DNA of 30,648 nucleotides from Pelobacter sp. UBA5610 (GCA_002424645.1 DIKU01000056.1:3180-33827); one strand, 5' to 3'; shown: positions 7,489 to 17,003, numbered from the stretch's first letter. Made by a program: numbers and translations. Notes: generated by a model not told the origin, from the sequence alone.

Positions 7489-7526
7489 AGGGTTGGCATA
7501 CATGGCCAGCCCTTTTTGTTTTTTTT
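7489..7526 (+). terminator. Intrinsic terminator of the tRNA-Pro/tRNA-Arg transcript
   Basis: AGGGTTGGC (7489-7497) pairs with GCCAGCCCT (7505-7513) in a 9-bp stem with one G-T pair and a 7-nt loop. It is followed by a T-run interrupted by one G. Confidence 0.9.
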
Positions 7527-7813
7527 CTGGCATACTTACCAGGTGGACTATTCCATAGAATTTTCATATAGTTTTTTGATGCAAATGATTGTGGCCTGGT
7601 GTGCAGGTCGTGTATCGATGTTTTCTGCTCAGTACGGTTGGTTCGTGCACGGCGGACATGGATACTGGCGATGCGACCCTTGCCCGTCCCTTGCATTGGA
7701 TTTCATCAGACTGGCGCCATTCCTCGCATATATCCCTGCTTCGCGACAAGGTCCATGAAATCTGGCAAGCAAGGTTGATGGTCGCCGGGCTGAGTGGTGG
7801 TATGAGACAAGCG

Positions 7814-7843
7814 TTGCGGTCATGTCATTGGCTCGTTTATACT
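7814..7843 (+). promoter_or_regulatory. Candidate promoter of the rnc operon
   Basis: TTGCGG (7814-7819) and TATACT (7838-7843) are separated by 18 bp. The -10 is good and the -35 poor. The start codon of rnc is about 50 bp downstream. Confidence 0.35.
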
Positions 7844-7895
7844 GCGGTCGTGCATACTTGGTACACGTGGTTTGACACCGTCCGGAGGGATTCTT

Positions 7896-8594
7896 TTGGT
7901 CGAAGCTAAAAGTGCTGCGTTGCTGGAAAAAACCATCCATTACGAGTTTGCCGATAAGTCGCTTCTGCAGGAAGCGCTTTCGCATAAATCGTTCAGCAAT
8001 GAACAGAATGATCGGTCTGCTCCCGACAACGAAAGACTTGAGTTTCTCGGTGATGCAGTGCTGGGTCTGGTTGTCAGTCATTATGTGTTTCGTTCCTTCG
8101 GGCAATTTCCTGAAGGTGAGTTGACCCGCATTCGTTCCGAGGTCGTCAGCGAAAAAGGTCTGTTTTCCATCGGCAAGGCCATTGGTCTGGGCGATTACAT
8201 GCATCTGGGCAAGGGCGAGGAGCGCAGCGGCGGGCGTCGTAAAAGCAGTCTGCTTGCCAATACGATGGAAGCATTGCTGGGCGCTGTGTTTTGCGATGGT
8301 GGCTTTGAATGCGTCAAGCAGGTCATTGAATCCCTGTTTTCCGAGAGCATCAAAAATGCCGCCCGTCGCAAGGCAGGCGTTGATTACAAAACACGCCTTC
8401 AGGAGCGTCTGCAAGCCCAATTTGGTGAGGTCCCCAATTATGTTCTGGTTCGCTCGGAGGGGCCTCCTCATCAAAGATCCTACACGGTTGAGGTCCATTT
8501 TCGGGGGGCATCCATCGGTCAGGGGCAGGGGCACAGCAAGAAATCTGCTGAACAGGCTGCTGCAAGGCAGGCATTAGAGCATTTTGGCGGGTGA
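7896..8594 (+). CDS. rnc: Ribonuclease III
   Basis: It cleaves double-stranded RNA in rRNA precursors and some mRNAs. The catalytic domain carries the signature ERLEFLGDAVLG, and the later acidic residues lie in NTMEALLGAVFCDGG. The C-terminal double-stranded RNA-binding domain starts around residue 155 (DYKTRLQERLQ) and ends with KKSAEQAAARQALEHF. TTG 7896 is chosen because GGAGGG (7884-7889) lies 6 nt upstream; the protein is then 232 residues, the usual length. A further TTG at 7872 lies before that ribosome-binding site. The gene heads a run with a radical SAM gene, era and der. A weak TTG start may limit its output, though this is inference. Confidence 0.95.
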   Translation: MVEAKSAALLEKTIHYEFADKSLLQEALSHKSFSNEQNDRSAPDNERLEFLGDAVLGLVVSHYVFRSFGQFPEGELTRIRSEVVSEKGLFSIGKAIGLGDYMHLGKGEERSGGRRKSSLLANTMEALLGAVFCDGGFECVKQVIESLFSESIKNAARRKAGVDYKTRLQERLQAQFGEVPNYVLVRSEGPPHQRSYTVEVHFRGASIGQGQGHSKKSAEQAAARQALEHFGG

Positions 8595-8665
8595 GTGCGG
8601 ATCAAAATGGCGGCACATAGGCGGTTGCAGCAGCAAATCAGTCAGCACTATCCAGGGTGCTGTAT

Positions 8666-9742
8666 ATGACGATCTTCCCTTTTTTTATCCCTCATCATGG
8701 TTGCCTGCATCGCTGCGTTTTTTGTCAACAGCACCGGATCAGCGGTGTTTCTTCCGCCCCCACTCCTGCACAAGTATCGCAACAGCTCGCTGCCATGTTG
8801 CCAGCCCATGGTAGTGGTGAAGTCGCATTCTACGGCGGCAGTTTTACACTGCTTGATAACTCCCTGCAGAGGGATTATCTGGCGTGCGTTGCCCCATTTA
8901 TTCGTAACGGGCAGGTTGCCGGTATCCGGATCTCGACGCGCCCGGATGCGTGCGATGCCGAGGTTGTCGCCAGTCTTAAAATGGCTGGGGTAACTACTGT
9001 TGAGCTAGGTTGCCAATCCTTTTCATCCGAGGTGCTGCGTCTTTCGCAGCGCGGTCACGGACCCCGTGACGCTGCATTATCCGTAGCACAGTTACGTAAC
9101 AATGGTGTGCGTGTAGGACTGCAGTTGATGCCGGGATTGCCCGGTGGGAGTTTTGAGGAAGCGCGTGCTTCGCTGACTCAGGCCTTGAGTTTGCGACCGG
9201 ATTTTTTGCGTATCTACCCAACCGTAGTATTGGCCGGAACGGCTTTGGAAAATTTCTGGCGGCAAGGGGATTTCGTGCCGTTGACCCTCGATGAGGCTGT
9301 TGATTTGTGTGCGGAACTTTTGTGGTATTGCCGTATGGCAGGTATGCCGGTTATTCGCATGGGACTGCAGTCCTCTCATGAGTTGGATAGTGGATCGGTT
9401 GTTGTCGATGGTCCCTACCACCCGGCTTTTGGCCAACTGGTCCGGTCGCGACTTTGGCGGCGTGCCCTTGAGGCTGCTGCAATGGAGTCCGTAACACGCC
9501 AGGTGCACGTCGCTTTTGCCGATCTGAGTGACGCTCTTGGTCACCGCAGGGCGAATATCGACTATTTACTGCAACGGTTCGGTTCTTTTGATATTGTCGC
9601 CCTGGACGGTGTGTCGCGGGAAACCTTCGTTATGGATGGGAGGTGCTGTGATGTCATGTCGCAGGCCTGCTATTTGCAACCATTATCAACGGCTGCTGGT
9701 TCCATGCATGATGGATCACCAGCTTTTATCGGGAGTTTATAA
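8666..9742 (+). CDS. Elp3-like radical SAM protein of unknown substrate
   Basis: The 358-residue protein begins MTIFPFFIPHHG and has the radical SAM cluster motif CLHRCVFC (Cys13, 17, 20) very near the N-terminus. The SAM-binding motif region VAFYGGSFTLL and the strands ISTRPDACD and VELGCQSFS follow, as in the Elp3/coproporphyrinogen-oxidase-like branch. It lacks the acetyltransferase domain of true Elp3. Its C-terminal part (about 250-358) is not recognised. Similar proteins are often found between rnc and era in Desulfuromonadales, as I recall, which hints at an RNA-related role, but no substrate is known to me. The stop lies 4 nt before the proposed era start. ATG 8666 is chosen over TTG 8657 because the protein then begins just before the conserved strand. 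Confidence 0.85.
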   Translation: MTIFPFFIPHHGCLHRCVFCQQHRISGVSSAPTPAQVSQQLAAMLPAHGSGEVAFYGGSFTLLDNSLQRDYLACVAPFIRNGQVAGIRISTRPDACDAEVVASLKMAGVTTVELGCQSFSSEVLRLSQRGHGPRDAALSVAQLRNNGVRVGLQLMPGLPGGSFEEARASLTQALSLRPDFLRIYPTVVLAGTALENFWRQGDFVPLTLDEAVDLCAELLWYCRMAGMPVIRMGLQSSHELDSGSVVVDGPYHPAFGQLVRSRLWRRALEAAAMESVTRQVHVAFADLSDALGHRRANIDYLLQRFGSFDIVALDGVSRETFVMDGRCCDVMSQACYLQPLSTAAGSMHDGSPAFIGSL

Positions 9743-9746
9743 CACC

Positions 9747-10658
9747 TTGAAAAATGACAACGGGTCTGAAAAGGGCTTCCGCTCCGGGTTCATTGCGATC
9801 ATGGGACGGCCCAATGTAGGTAAATCGACTTTGTTGAATTCTGTCCTCGGGCAGAAGATCGCCATTACCTCGAACAAACCGCAAACAACGCGTAATCGCA
9901 TTCTGGGCATATGCAACCTTCCCGATGCGCAACTGTTGTTTCTCGATACTCCCGGGGTGCATAAAGCAAAAGGTCTGCTTAACCGCTATATGGTCGAGCA
10001 GGCGTTGAGTACCTGCGGCGATGTGGATATCGCGCTTTTTCTGGTGGAAGCCAACGATCCGCCCGGTGGTGGCGATGATTATGTGTTGGAGCATGTGGCT
10101 CGCAGCAAGGTTCCGGTAATCCTGATCATCAACAAGATTGACCTGGTGAAGCGCGAAGAATTGCTGCCGCTTATCGAGACTTATTCCCGCAAGTTTCCTT
10201 TTGCCGAGATCTTGCCGGTATCTGCGCTTACGGGCGAAGGTACCGATAAAATTGCTTCTACCCTGGTTAAGTATCTGCCGGAAGGACCGCATTATTATGC
10301 GGACGACATGGTTACCGATATGCCGGAGCGTTTTATCGCTGCGGAAATGATTCGTGAACAGATTCTCAAGCAAACTCAGCAGGAGATTCCCCATGGGGTG
10401 GCGGTTGAGGTTGAAGTGTTTGAGGAAAAACCCGAAAAAGACCTGGTGGTTATCGAAGCGTGTATATACGTATCGCGGGAAGGGCACAGGAAGATTGTGC
10501 TGGGCCGTGGTGGGGAAAAGATTAAAAGCATCGGCAAGGCGGCACGATATGATATTGAGCGCATGCTGGGTACCCGGGTTTTTCTTGATCTGATGGTCAA
10601 GGTGGAAAAGAACTGGACGGAGCAGCGTCGGCAGCTTAAACGGTTCGGGTACGAATAA
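9747..10658 (+). CDS. era: GTPase Era
   Basis: Era binds the 3' end of 16S rRNA and helps 30S maturation. G1 is GRPNVGKSTLLN, G2 lies around TTRNRI, G3 is DTPGVH and G4 is NKID. The C-terminal KH domain includes VLGRGGEKIKSIGKAA. From TTG 9747 the product is 303 residues, the usual length. TTG 9747 follows GGGAG (9731-9735) by 11 nt and the preceding stop codon by 4 nt. ATG 9711 would add 12 residues and lies inside the upstream gene, so the start is not certain. Together with rnc and der it forms a ribosome-maturation group. Confidence 0.95.
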   Translation: MKNDNGSEKGFRSGFIAIMGRPNVGKSTLLNSVLGQKIAITSNKPQTTRNRILGICNLPDAQLLFLDTPGVHKAKGLLNRYMVEQALSTCGDVDIALFLVEANDPPGGGDDYVLEHVARSKVPVILIINKIDLVKREELLPLIETYSRKFPFAEILPVSALTGEGTDKIASTLVKYLPEGPHYYADDMVTDMPERFIAAEMIREQILKQTQQEIPHGVAVEVEVFEEKPEKDLVVIEACIYVSREGHRKIVLGRGGEKIKSIGKAARYDIERMLGTRVFLDLMVKVEKNWTEQRRQLKRFGYE

Positions 10659-10723
10659 TTGGCGTTTTGGCTAAAAAGTCAGGTCGCTTTCTGTGTGTTA
10701 CACAACATAAATAGGTTGTTAAA

Positions 10724-12043
10724 ATGTCTGTAGTTGCAATCGTCGGACGTCCAAATGTCGGTAAATCGACCCTTTTTAATCGCATCCTCGGTACCAGGCG
10801 GGCCATTGTCGAGAACTTTCCCGGCGTCACTCGTGACCGGAATTACGCCCAGATAACGCGTTACGATACCCCTTTTGTTTTGATCGATACCGGCGGTTTC
10901 GAGCCGGCCAGTGAAGACCGTTTGCTAACGCAAATGCGCGAACAATCGCAACTGGCGGTTGAAGAAGCGGATGTTATCCTGTTTGTTGTGGATGCCAAGG
11001 AAGGGCTTACGCCCTCGGACCATGAAGTGGCCGACATGCTGCGCCGCTGCGGTAAACCCGTGTTGTATGTGGTGAATAAGGTTGATGGTACTTCGCAGGA
11101 AACCGCCGCAACGGAATTTTACGCTTTGGGTGTTGAGCAACTGTATACCGTTTCCGCTGAACATGGGCGTGGAATGGATGGCTTGATTGATGCCGTGATC
11201 AAAGCGCTACCGGCACCGGCCAAGTTCGATTCCAAAGATAGTGAAGAAACACGGCTTGCTGTTATCGGTCGCCCCAATGTCGGCAAATCGTCTCTTATCA
11301 ACCGTATGATCGGTGCGGAAAGACTGGTGGCCAATCCGACCGCCGGAACCACCCGCGACAGTATCGATACGCCTTTTATGTACAATAAAAAGCGCTATGT
11401 TCTGATCGACACGGCAGGTATCCGTCGCAAGGGACGCGTTCAGCAGAAATTGGAAAAATACAGCGTTATCCATGCGCTCAAATCGATGGAGCGGGCGCAT
11501 GTGGTGTTGGTGGTTATCGACGCCGAGGAGGGGGTGACCGAGCAGGATTTGACCATTGCCGGTTATGCCCTGGAACGTGGCAGAGCGGTCATCCTCGTTG
11601 TAAATAAGTGGGATCTGGTGCAGAAGGACCAGGGAACCATGAAACAGTATACCGAAAAAGTTCGCCTGGCATTCAAATTTCTGCCTTATGCGCCCATCCT
11701 GTTTGTGTCGGCATTGAGCGGTCAGCGGGTTTCCAAAATTATGGCCGATGTGGAAAAGGTTGCCGAAGAATTCAATCGCCAGATACCAACCGGTCCGCTT
11801 AACAGGGTGCTTGAAGAAGCTGTTATCTCCCATGCCCCGCCCATGGTGCAAGGTAAACGCCTGAAGTTTTACTACATGACCCAGACCGGCGTGCGTCCCC
11901 CTTCGTTTGTTGTCTTTGGCAACCGCGCTGAAGGGGTGCATTTTTCCTATGAGCGCTATCTGACCAATAAGCTGCGTGAGGCCTTTGGATTCGAAGGGTG
12001 CCCCATTCGCTTGACCTTCAAGGACAGAGGGTCGCGTGAATAA
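10724..12043 (+). CDS. der: GTPase Der (EngA), 50S assembly factor
   Basis: Der is an essential GTPase for 50S subunit assembly. The 439-residue protein has two tandem G domains: the first with GRPNVGKSTLFN at residue 8, DTGGFE and NKVD; the second with GRPNVGKSSLIN near residue 182, DTAGIR and NKWD. A KH-like C-terminal domain ends with CPIRLTFKDRGSRE. Length and order are normal. The ATG has only a weak AGGTTG upstream. It lies 65 bp after era in the same direction and may share its transcript. Confidence 0.97.
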   Translation: MSVVAIVGRPNVGKSTLFNRILGTRRAIVENFPGVTRDRNYAQITRYDTPFVLIDTGGFEPASEDRLLTQMREQSQLAVEEADVILFVVDAKEGLTPSDHEVADMLRRCGKPVLYVVNKVDGTSQETAATEFYALGVEQLYTVSAEHGRGMDGLIDAVIKALPAPAKFDSKDSEETRLAVIGRPNVGKSSLINRMIGAERLVANPTAGTTRDSIDTPFMYNKKRYVLIDTAGIRRKGRVQQKLEKYSVIHALKSMERAHVVLVVIDAEEGVTEQDLTIAGYALERGRAVILVVNKWDLVQKDQGTMKQYTEKVRLAFKFLPYAPILFVSALSGQRVSKIMADVEKVAEEFNRQIPTGPLNRVLEEAVISHAPPMVQGKRLKFYYMTQTGVRPPSFVVFGNRAEGVHFSYERYLTNKLREAFGFEGCPIRLTFKDRGSRE

Positions 12044-12134
12044 CCGTTATTTTGGGCGTTGGTATACCTTTGGAGTCAAGCTGGTCAGATTTAAAAAATC
12101 GGGCCAGTAGGTTTATCTCAGGAAAGGTGGATTC

Positions 12135-13757
12135 ATGAGTCTGGTCGGCCAGTTGGCAGATTTGAGCTTGGATGACATCCTTAAGATCATCCATCTTAGT
12201 CGTAAATCCGGTCATTTGACGGTAAATGGTCACGGACAGGAGTGGACGATTGCGTTTTGGCACGGGGAAGTTGTCCGTCTGTCATCCGATCTTGTTGTGC
12301 CGGCTCTGGTTGCGGAGTTGCAACGACAGGCGATACTCGACCCGCTTTCCCTTGATGCCGCTGTGGAGATGCTTTCGGAAGCCGATGCGCCTCATCTTGG
12401 GCAGTTGCTGATTAAACAGTACGGCGTTTCCGTAGGTGTGGTGAAGCGTATCTCCCTGCTGTTGGCAGAAAGAATTTTGGGAGATTTAGGCTCGTGGGGT
12501 GAGGGCGCCTTTTCCTTTGAATTATGGGAGGGCGAAGAGTCCCTGCCACCTGCTGAGGGCAATAATCATCTGTTGCTTGGAGAATGGTCTGGTCAGAAAG
12601 CTCCGGATTTAACAAGCAAAAACATGGAAGGCGCCGCTGATCAATATGCTTCGAGCGTGGCGGATGAGAACGCATCCGGCGAGCGCGACTGCGCGGAAAC
12701 AGGAAATTTAACCAAGCCTCCGGTTTGGCTGGTCGATGATGACCCGTGTTTGCGACAGGAATTGGGAGATTACTTCCGGCATCGAGGCATGACCATTGAA
12801 TTATTCGAAACAGCCGCGGATTTCTGGATAAGCCTCAAAAAGGCCCGCCTGGTGGGTGTGCAACCGGTGGCTGTGATCGACCTTATCATGCCACGATTGA
12901 ATGGCGAAGGGATGCTTGGCGGCCTCGAATTGCTGGAAAAGGTTTGCAGCGCCTACCCGGATATGCGTGTCTTGCCTCTTTCGGATCATCGTTGTTCCGA
13001 TGCCGAAAGCAAGGTCTGGGACATGGGCATGCCTGAAATATTTTCCAAACCACGAAATCTGGATATGCGCCAGGAAGCAGGAAAAAGGGCGCTTGCCGCA
13101 CTGGGACAGACGCTTTTTTGCGCGATCAACTCCGCCGATGCTCCCGTCTCAATCTTGCCACACGGAAACCGGGGAGTTGATGACGAACGAGCGGAAAGCC
13201 GGCAACCGTTAGCCCCTCCATTGCCCTTTCGCAATTCGCCGGGACTGAATCTGCTCAAAGGGATGCTGGAAGAGTTGCATAATCCCGCCCTCGGAGGCGG
13301 TATCATCTTGCTGGCGTTGCGTTTTGCCAGTGAGGTCATGAATCGCGCGGTCATCTTTTCCGTCAAAGAACAGAATATTGTTGGAATCGGTCAGTTTGGT
13401 GTGACCCTGTCGTCCGGGTCGACGGATGAAGCGATCCGGAATATTGTCATCCCTCGCAATGGCGATTCAATTTTTGGACGCATGCTGAGTCATCCAAGTC
13501 CCATGCGCGCCCGTTTTGATAATGGGAAATGGGATGGATTTATATGTCAGGCACTGGGCGGGGATACTCCCGAAGAAATTTTTCTGGGGCCGATAGTCAG
13601 CGAGGGGCGCGTCGTTGCGATCCTGTACGGCGACAATTTGCCTGAACATCGTCCTGTCGGTAATACCGAAGCACTTGAGATTTTCCTCTCGCAAGCGGGG
13701 TTGGCCATGGAAAAAGCGCTCCTTGAGGGACGTCTGCTCGATGCTCATTCCGGATAA
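12135..13757 (+). CDS. DUF4388-receiver-GAF-like signalling protein
   Basis: This 540-residue cytoplasmic protein has three parts. Residues 1-135 are a DUF4388 (PATAN-type) domain, beginning MSLVGQLADLSLDDILKIIH. After a low-complexity linker, residues about 195-325 are a receiver domain with acidic DDD (201-203), phosphoacceptor Asp249 in VAVIDLIMP and Lys305 in FSKPR. Residues about 370-535 look GAF-like (LALRFASEVMNRAVIFSVKE, then VSEGRVVAILYGDN). There is no DNA-binding or enzymatic output. It heads a signalling cluster with CheA and two CheY-like proteins and could accept phosphate from that CheA. DUF4388 proteins of deltaproteobacteria are linked to gliding and chemosensory signalling; the role here is inferred. 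The ATG has AAAGGTGG upstream. Confidence 0.85.
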   Translation: MSLVGQLADLSLDDILKIIHLSRKSGHLTVNGHGQEWTIAFWHGEVVRLSSDLVVPALVAELQRQAILDPLSLDAAVEMLSEADAPHLGQLLIKQYGVSVGVVKRISLLLAERILGDLGSWGEGAFSFELWEGEESLPPAEGNNHLLLGEWSGQKAPDLTSKNMEGAADQYASSVADENASGERDCAETGNLTKPPVWLVDDDPCLRQELGDYFRHRGMTIELFETAADFWISLKKARLVGVQPVAVIDLIMPRLNGEGMLGGLELLEKVCSAYPDMRVLPLSDHRCSDAESKVWDMGMPEIFSKPRNLDMRQEAGKRALAALGQTLFCAINSADAPVSILPHGNRGVDDERAESRQPLAPPLPFRNSPGLNLLKGMLEELHNPALGGGIILLALRFASEVMNRAVIFSVKEQNIVGIGQFGVTLSSGSTDEAIRNIVIPRNGDSIFGRMLSHPSPMRARFDNGKWDGFICQALGGDTPEEIFLGPIVSEGRVVAILYGDNLPEHRPVGNTEALEIFLSQAGLAMEKALLEGRLLDAHSG

Positions 13758-13879
13758 AATGTGCCTTTGGCAACGTATCTTGTTGCTTTAACGGTTGTTG
13801 TGATCCCGGGCGAGTTTGAGGTCGGGACGAGTGCCATGTTTTACAGGCGCTTGCATGTTGCAGCCAGAGAGGTTTCAAG

Positions 13880-16438
13880 ATGATGGATGCGGATCTTGAA
13901 TTTGTAAGCGAAGCCGAACAGTTGCTCGAGGCTGTACGTCGCGATCTGGACGTATTAAGCGAGCAACTTGCAAGAAAATCTTTAAATGCCATCCTCCTCG
14001 ATAGTCTTTTTCGCAGTCTTCATTCGTTGAAGGGGTTGAGTGCCTCTGTGGGGCTGCAGCAAACGACCCGCCTTGCCCATCACCTGGAAACTTGCCTTGA
14101 CAACCTCCGCATGGGAAGGCAGCAGGCAACTGCGCACCTGGTTGAACTTCTGGATGAATCGGTCACATTGCTGGATGATCTGGTACATCGGAGACCTGAC
14201 TCTGAAGCCCTTTGCACACGCATGCTCTCCCGGTTGGAGGCTGCTTGCACAGCAGATATCGTCTCCTCAGATTCGGTGCTGCAACCACCCGCCAATCTTG
14301 ATCCTGACCTTTATCGATCCCTCACCGTTTTTGAGAGCCAACAATTACAGCGTTGCCTGGCTGCAGGGCAGAAGGTTTTTTTAATCAGTTGTTGTTTGCC
14401 TGTTTCCGCTATTGGTACCGCATTGCCGGAGTTTGAGCAGCTGTTACGCAACCATGGCCAGCTTATCGCAACGATTCCCGGTGGTCCTCGAGATAGTGGC
14501 GGCATCGATTTTTATTGGCTGTTTTGTGGGTCCATACATCCTGACCTTGGTAAATACCTTCCGGCAGAGTATCGCATGCGGCTGCGTGTGATTGAAGCAG
14601 GTGGCACCAAACAAACGGCTGCGGCTGTTTCGCAACGGTCACCGGTATCAAAAAACTCGGCAGAATTATCAACTTCTTCACAGGTAATCCGGGTTGAATC
14701 CCAGGCCCTGGATGAGTTACTGGAAATTTCCAAAAACCTGATGCTTGGACAAGGTCAACTCAAACGGTATTTTCAGCAGATTACAGATGGGGGGCAGACT
14801 GAATTAGCGGAAGTGGTTGCACGCTCCTTCCAGGAAATGGAGCGGGGTCTTTTCAGGCTGCAGCGATCGCTTAACGATGCGCGCATGATACCTGTGCGAT
14901 ATCTTTTTCAGCGAATGACGCGGGTTGTGCGAGCCGCAGAGCGCGGCACCGGCAAACGTGTACGTCTGGTCATGCGCGGAAATGACGTTCCTCTTGACCG
15001 CGGGGTGCTTGAACGGCTGTATGAGCCGCTGTTGCATCTGGTGCGTAATGCCATCGACCACGGTATCGAATTACCTGATGAGCGCGTCTCGCGTGGCAAG
15101 CCCGCTGAAGGCACCCTGGTTCTTGACGCCAGTCAGCGTGGTGGGCAAGTTGTCATCCGGGTTCGTGATGATGGCCGTGGCATTGATCTGCAACAGGTTC
15201 AAGCCCGGGCTTATGGGCTTGGGATTGTCAAGCAAGGAGAAACGTTAACGAATCAGCAGCTTTACGAACTGCTTGTTCAGCCGGGTTTTTCCACCAGTAC
15301 CGAAGTTACCGAGATCTCCGGTCGCGGTGTAGGTATGGATGTGGTGCGGTGTCAGATGGAATCCCTTTGTGGAATGGTTGACATAGACACTCGGACCGGT
15401 GCCGGAACCTGCATGACGTTAACGCTGCCTGTCCACAAAACGATCATGTCGGTACTGGTTGTTATCGTGTCAGGCAGGGCATACGCCATGTCGCTTGAAG
15501 GTGTAAGTTGTGTGAAGCCTTTTGCACCCGATTGCGAAAAAGTAGCCGAGAACGTGATTCTGTCAGAGGGGCGGGAACCTCTGCCGTTACTTGATCTCCG
15601 GGGTTATTTCCATGAACCCAGTGCATGTGCGAAGAACGCTTCTTTTCTTGTGGTTGTGGGGGTTGGATCCAGACAGGTCGGGTTGATCGTCGAAGGCTTG
15701 ATGGGGCGACGGGAGGCGGTTATTCGTCCCTTTGACGCGTTGTTGCGACAGGTACCGGGATTTTCCGCCGTTGCAGAATTGGTGGGTACCGGTCCGGTTT
15801 TGTTGTTGGATCTTGCTTACCTGATACGCCAGGTAGCCTGTCCGACCCAGGTTCAAAGTACCTGTTTGAACGGTTTTGATCCGATGACAACGTCTGCTTT
15901 GCCTTTTATTGCCGAGGCACCTGTTCACATAACGGATGAATTGAATGCAGCCTCCCTTAATGGTAACCATGATTCTTGCGTAACCCCAGAGACCGGCGGT
16001 GTTGGTGCACGGGGCAATTTTATCTCCTTTTTTCTCGGGGGGAATGAATATGCACTGGACATCATGGAGGTTGTGGAGATAATAGAGAGGATCGATTGGA
16101 TTCCTGTGCCGCGTGCTCCATCTTTTGTCAGTGGAGTGATCTTATGGCGAGACCAGATTGTCCCGGTGCTTGATGTGGCTTCGCGGATGGGGATTGCCGG
16201 GTCATCGGAACCTGGTTTCGGAACAGTTCTGGTGAGTAATTTCGGAGATCAAAAGGTTGCCATTGCGGTCGAACGCCTTGGGCAATTGTTTCATGACCCT
16301 TATGGCGTAGAAACGGCTACAGAGTCCGTATTGTCGCAAAACGATAATCCTTTTTTTGCAGGTGTTATTCGCAGGAAAGGGCAGGATATCGGGGTGTTGA
16401 ATATTTCGGCACTTCTCGATTTGTCCGTTACTTTGTAA
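13880..16438 (+). CDS. CheA-type histidine kinase fused to a second CheW domain
   Basis: The 852-residue kinase starts with an Hpt domain, with phosphoacceptor His48 in SLHSLKGLS. A domain at about 145-245, DPDLYRSLTVFESQQLQRCL onward, replaces a recognisable CheY-binding P2. The dimerisation helices follow (about 275-345). The ATPase domain has N-box HLVRNAIDHGIE, G1 RDDGRGID and G2 GRGVGMD. The usual CheA regulatory CheW-like domain lies at about 520-650. A second CheW domain, at about 710-850, includes FISFFLGGNEYALDIMEVVE and RDQIVPVLD. No separate cheW, cheR, cheB or receptor gene is in the window. It probably phosphorylates the neighbouring receiver proteins. ATG 13883 is an equally possible start. 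The stop precedes the next gene by 12 bp. Confidence 0.92.
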   Translation: MMDADLEFVSEAEQLLEAVRRDLDVLSEQLARKSLNAILLDSLFRSLHSLKGLSASVGLQQTTRLAHHLETCLDNLRMGRQQATAHLVELLDESVTLLDDLVHRRPDSEALCTRMLSRLEAACTADIVSSDSVLQPPANLDPDLYRSLTVFESQQLQRCLAAGQKVFLISCCLPVSAIGTALPEFEQLLRNHGQLIATIPGGPRDSGGIDFYWLFCGSIHPDLGKYLPAEYRMRLRVIEAGGTKQTAAAVSQRSPVSKNSAELSTSSQVIRVESQALDELLEISKNLMLGQGQLKRYFQQITDGGQTELAEVVARSFQEMERGLFRLQRSLNDARMIPVRYLFQRMTRVVRAAERGTGKRVRLVMRGNDVPLDRGVLERLYEPLLHLVRNAIDHGIELPDERVSRGKPAEGTLVLDASQRGGQVVIRVRDDGRGIDLQQVQARAYGLGIVKQGETLTNQQLYELLVQPGFSTSTEVTEISGRGVGMDVVRCQMESLCGMVDIDTRTGAGTCMTLTLPVHKTIMSVLVVIVSGRAYAMSLEGVSCVKPFAPDCEKVAENVILSEGREPLPLLDLRGYFHEPSACAKNASFLVVVGVGSRQVGLIVEGLMGRREAVIRPFDALLRQVPGFSAVAELVGTGPVLLLDLAYLIRQVACPTQVQSTCLNGFDPMTTSALPFIAEAPVHITDELNAASLNGNHDSCVTPETGGVGARGNFISFFLGGNEYALDIMEVVEIIERIDWIPVPRAPSFVSGVILWRDQIVPVLDVASRMGIAGSSEPGFGTVLVSNFGDQKVAIAVERLGQLFHDPYGVETATESVLSQNDNPFFAGVIRRKGQDIGVLNISALLDLSVTL

Positions 16439-16450
16439 AGGAGTGGGATT

Positions 16451-16819
16451 GTGTCCAGGAAAAAAATACTTATTGTCGAAGATGAGGAAAGCCTTCTTCG
16501 TCTGGAAAGTATCCTGCTGACCTCCAAAGGATATGATGTTAAGGGGGTTCCGAACGGGCAGGCCGCTTTGGAGGCAATCGCTTCGCACCAGCCCGACTTG
16601 ATTCTGCTGGATATCATGCTGCCCGAAATTGATGGTTTCGAGGTTTGTAGACGGATTAAAACCGCGAAAGATACCAGCCACATCCCCGTAATTATGCTCA
16701 CGGCCAAAAAGTGTCAAGACGATTTTGCCCGTGGACAGGAAGTCGGTGCGGATTGGTATATTACCAAGCCTTTCAAATCCTCCATGGTGATTGAAACCAT
16801 CCAGCGGTTTTTACTCTGA
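16451..16819 (+). CDS. CheY-like single-domain response regulator
   Basis: The 122-residue protein is a stand-alone receiver: acidic residues in IVEDEE (10-12), phosphoacceptor Asp54 in LILLDIMLPEIDG, Thr84 in MLTA and Lys106 in ITKPF. There is no output domain. The start is GTG 16451, just after the ribosome-binding site AAGGAG that overlaps the CheA stop. It is the likely phosphoacceptor of that CheA, acting by protein-protein contact. Confidence 0.93.
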   Translation: MSRKKILIVEDEESLLRLESILLTSKGYDVKGVPNGQAALEAIASHQPDLILLDIMLPEIDGFEVCRRIKTAKDTSHIPVIMLTAKKCQDDFARGQEVGADWYITKPFKSSMVIETIQRFLL

Positions 16820-17003
16820 AGAATTTCGGGATTTTCAGCAGGTTCGGTATTCGGGGGGTGGGGACAGCATCGTCCTTGTTGTATGAACGGGTGTGTTCCC
16901 GATAGACTTGTGGCAAACGACGAACCAGGCAAGCCCTGTTCCACGTAATCTCGCATCTGATGAACAGAAGTATGGAGGCTCTCGGTAGTTTCGGGGAGAG
17001 AAA

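Larger units (their letters stand above)
7480..7895 (+). other. Spacer between the tRNA pair and rnc
   Basis: Apart from the tRNA terminator and a candidate rnc promoter, nothing is recognised in this 416-bp spacer. A 90-codon open frame from 7486 runs through the terminator, lacks a ribosome-binding site and is not protein-like. No tRNA fragment or attachment-site duplication was noticed. Confidence 0.5.

Noticed and set aside
7486..7758. 90-codon open frame after tRNA-Arg
   Set aside because: It runs through the tRNA terminator, has no ribosome-binding site and is not protein-like.
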